Assembly: GCA_964020155.1 (NCBI GenBank)
Contig: OZ026570.1
Span: 2,119,721-2,183,720, forward strand
Direction: 5' to 3'
Length of the DNA stretch: 64,000 bases
From: Chondrilla cf. caribensis
Lineage: Eukaryota; Porifera; Demospongiae; Chondrillida; Chondrillidae
Of this stretch, positions 62,292 to 64,000 are shown piece by piece; the first letter of the stretch is position 1, and every line of letters starts with the position of its first letter. A program made the translations under genes and the position numbers. The notes beneath the pieces were generated by a model. It saw only the letters and a list, made by a program, of their open reading frames with translations. It made no database searches and had not been told where the DNA came from.

Positions 62292-62740
62292 AGTGCCAGC
62301 CAAAAGAAACGGAACGATTATCACGTGTTGAAAAATGGCGCCGAATAGGATGGTGAAATGAACGTCAACGAATCGTTACTAAGAACGTTTTGGCCTTAGT
62401 TACACTTCGGAGACATGTAAATAATACCGTTTATGAGAATATTAGGGTTTATTGTCTATTTAGAGCTCTTTAGTGATGCCTAGACAAGTGAATTCGATTG
62501 TGTGAAAGTGGTGACATTAAGACAGCTCAGGTGGAGTTATGGAAAAATTGCAGAAGAGCTGCAATGTTCGAAGTCAACTGCTCAGCGCACATGTCAGCGA
62601 TATTTAGAGACCGGTATAACTGCTGACAGGGCTAAATCGGGAAGACCAAAGCTGCTTTCACCAAGGGAAAGTCGCTTTATCGAAAGGAAGAGCCTTGCTG
62701 ACCGTTTCATGACTGCACCAGCCATTTTCACTCTATTTAT
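62292..62740 (+). mobile_element. Truncated Tc1-like transposon, 5' part
   Basis: Begins after TA with CAGTGCCAGCCAAAAGAAAC, the standard Tc1-type terminus. The frame from about 62505 encodes the paired-type helix-turn-helix ('YGKIAEELQCSKSTAQRTCQ', 'GRPKLLSPRESRFIERKSLA') and stops resembling Tc1 after 'DRFMTAPAI'. The DDE catalytic part and the right terminus are missing. A stop precedes the HTH frame near the likely start. Confidence 0.88.
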
Positions 62741-62896
62741 ACATGTACAGGGATTCAACACCATTACAGTCTTGGGCACATGACCACCATACATTTCTTA
62801 AATTGCTTGTTGATTTTACATTTTCTTTTATACTATGTATATTTCTTAAAAGTAATATATATTATATAAATTACTTTTCTCATGTATTTCTGCAGA

Positions 62897-64000
62897 ATGA
62901 AATCCTTCATAATTGGTAAGGTCTTACTTTTGATGATTGTGTCATCTTTTGGGACCATTGGAGGTCATGCACACCTGAAAAGAGCACTGCAAAGTCCTGT
63001 CAATGTGGATGTCAGTGTTGACTGTGCCATCAGAGAGCTTGCCTGGTCTTATGCAAAAATGCTACAACCACAAAGAGGGAACTTTAGAAGTGCCTTTGAT
63101 GCTCTACAGCTGCAAAACTGTAATGTTTCTCTACCAGCCATGAAGAAGCAGTCTCCATCAGACAAGGGTTGGAGTGAAGCTGCTGCTCTTGTGTTTTACT
63201 GTGATTGTGAGAATGGCAATGATGACAATCCTGGAACCATAGAGAAACCAGTCAAGACTATCATAAAAGCAATTGAATTGACTAGGAAAGCAGTTTCGGG
63301 TGTCGCAAAAACTGTTTACCTTCGTGAGGGTACCTGTTACATTGGTGGTCCAATAGAACTAAGTCCACAAGACAGCAACTTGACCATCTCTGGGTACATG
63401 CAGGAGAAAGTGGTTGTCAGTGGAGGGAAATTGTACGAGTTTACTTGGGAAGACTACAAGAAGGAGATGGGACCCCTCCACTATGGACTGTGTAGCTGCA
63501 GTGAAGATGAATGGGTGTCAAATGGTAGGCATATGAAACTATTTGCAGATATAGACGGAGTGGAGACTTGCCAGACAATCTGTTTCAAGGACAACACTTG
63601 TATTGGTTTCACTTATTACAAGTCTGGAAAGCACACAGGGACATGTGTACTTCGTGAAGGAGGATTTGCATCTACTACAAACTCTCCAGACTGTGTCAGT
63701 GGAAAGAAATTGAATATCATGTACGCAGATCTATCCAGTCAGAATCCCAACGTGTTCACTTCGCTATTCATAAATGGTCGTCGTGCAGTTCGTGCTCGTT
63801 ATCCGGACGGCAACCCAGAAACAATGGGTCTGCATACCAATCCTACTGGATATGTCCCCAAAGCAGATTCGTGGCTACCTCCAGCTTCCCATGGGGATGC
63901 TACAGAGATACACATTGAATCCCCGACAAGGGTTGGTGCTTATTTTCCCACCTTTGATTTAGCTATTGGTGGACCTGTCAAAGATTTTGATCCACCAGAG
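62897..64000 (+). CDS. Secreted beta-helix protein with PAN/apple-like domain, 3' end beyond the window
   Basis: An open frame of 368 codons continues off the right edge. It begins two bases after a TTTCTGCAG acceptor, so a 5'-UTR exon probably lies upstream. The N terminus is a signal peptide ('MKSFIIGKVLLLMIVSSFGT'). After a linker, 'YCDCENGNDDNPGTIEKPVK' and 'TVYLREGTCYIGGPIELS' form the Asn/Gly-rich start of a right-handed parallel beta-helix (pectate-lyase-like fold). A cysteine-rich insert ('DGVETCQTICFKDNTCIGFT') looks like a PAN/apple module. 'FINGRRAVRARYPDGNPE' is a motif recurring in large secreted beta-helix proteins. A role in binding or cutting extracellular polysaccharide is possible, but no catalytic residues can be assigned. 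Extracellular by inference from the signal peptide and cysteines. Confidence 0.85.
   Translation, partial: MKSFIIGKVLLLMIVSSFGTIGGHAHLKRALQSPVNVDVSVDCAIRELAWSYAKMLQPQRGNFRSAFDALQLQNCNVSLPAMKKQSPSDKGWSEAAALVFYCDCENGNDDNPGTIEKPVKTIIKAIELTRKAVSGVAKTVYLREGTCYIGGPIELSPQDSNLTISGYMQEKVVVSGGKLYEFTWEDYKKEMGPLHYGLCSCSEDEWVSNGRHMKLFADIDGVETCQTICFKDNTCIGFTYYKSGKHTGTCVLREGGFASTTNSPDCVSGKKLNIMYADLSSQNPNVFTSLFINGRRAVRARYPDGNPETMGLHTNPTGYVPKADSWLPPASHGDATEIHIESPTRVGAYFPTFDLAIGGPVKDFDPPE

Overview
This is animal nuclear DNA: intron-rich genes with canonical GT-AG splice sites, metazoan protein families, long (GT)n/(CA)n tracts and many small DNA transposons and retroelement fragments. No bacterial, viral or organellar gene organisation is visible. 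The gene set suggests a non-bilaterian marine invertebrate, most likely a sponge: a centrosomal CEP78 homologue, a two-domain beta/gamma-crystallin, tandem GABA-B-like class C GPCRs, a giant ankyrin-repeat protein ending in a death domain, an ankyrin TRP-type channel and a secreted beta-helix protein. The organism assignment is inference; no species is claimed.

Layout. 1-9.8 kb: CEP78-like gene on the minus strand, running off the left edge, with a hAT-type MITE and a folded-back Penelope-like retroelement in its introns. 10.9-11.5 kb: single-exon beta/gamma-crystallin gene (minus) with its own TATA box. 12-15.6 kb: no confident gene; microsatellites. 15.6-16.2 kb: intronless GNAT acetyltransferase (plus). 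17.9-24.9 kb and 26.1-35.2 kb: two head-to-tail paralogous GABA-B-like receptors (plus), each reconstructed as 15 exons with matching lengths and phases, 809 and 808 residues. A roughly 1.1 kb (CA)n tract sits in the last intron of the second copy. 35.2-37.8 kb: no gene seen.

37.8-43.1 kb: minus-strand gene for a 1087-residue protein with about 23 ankyrin repeats, a beta-rich middle region, a proline-rich linker and a C-terminal death domain, plus an upstream non-coding exon and CRE-bearing promoter. 43.4-46.8 kb: a complex satellite of two unit types, each followed by (GT)n, carrying two non-LTR retroelement fragments. 47.3-58.1 kb: 15-exon ankyrin TRP-type channel (plus, 954 residues); its introns hold a dead hAT transposase, inverted-repeat elements and a 265-bp tandem duplication that copies the start of an ankyrin exon. 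58.7-62.8 kb: further TIR elements and a truncated Tc1-like element. 62.9 kb to the right edge: the 5' part of a secreted beta-helix/PAN-like protein gene.

How the genes relate: the two GPCRs are a recent tandem pair. The ankyrin-death and TRP genes are unrelated neighbours, although both upstream regions carry the same palindromic CRE octamer. No operon-like or defence-island arrangement is present. The most interesting items are the strict two-repeat super-period of the ankyrin-death protein, the asymmetric conservation and C-terminal tail options of the twin GPCRs, the exon-duplicating tandem repeat in the TRP gene, and the folded-back Penelope-like element with a hammerhead-like core. All exon joins were made by eye and have not been checked against transcripts.
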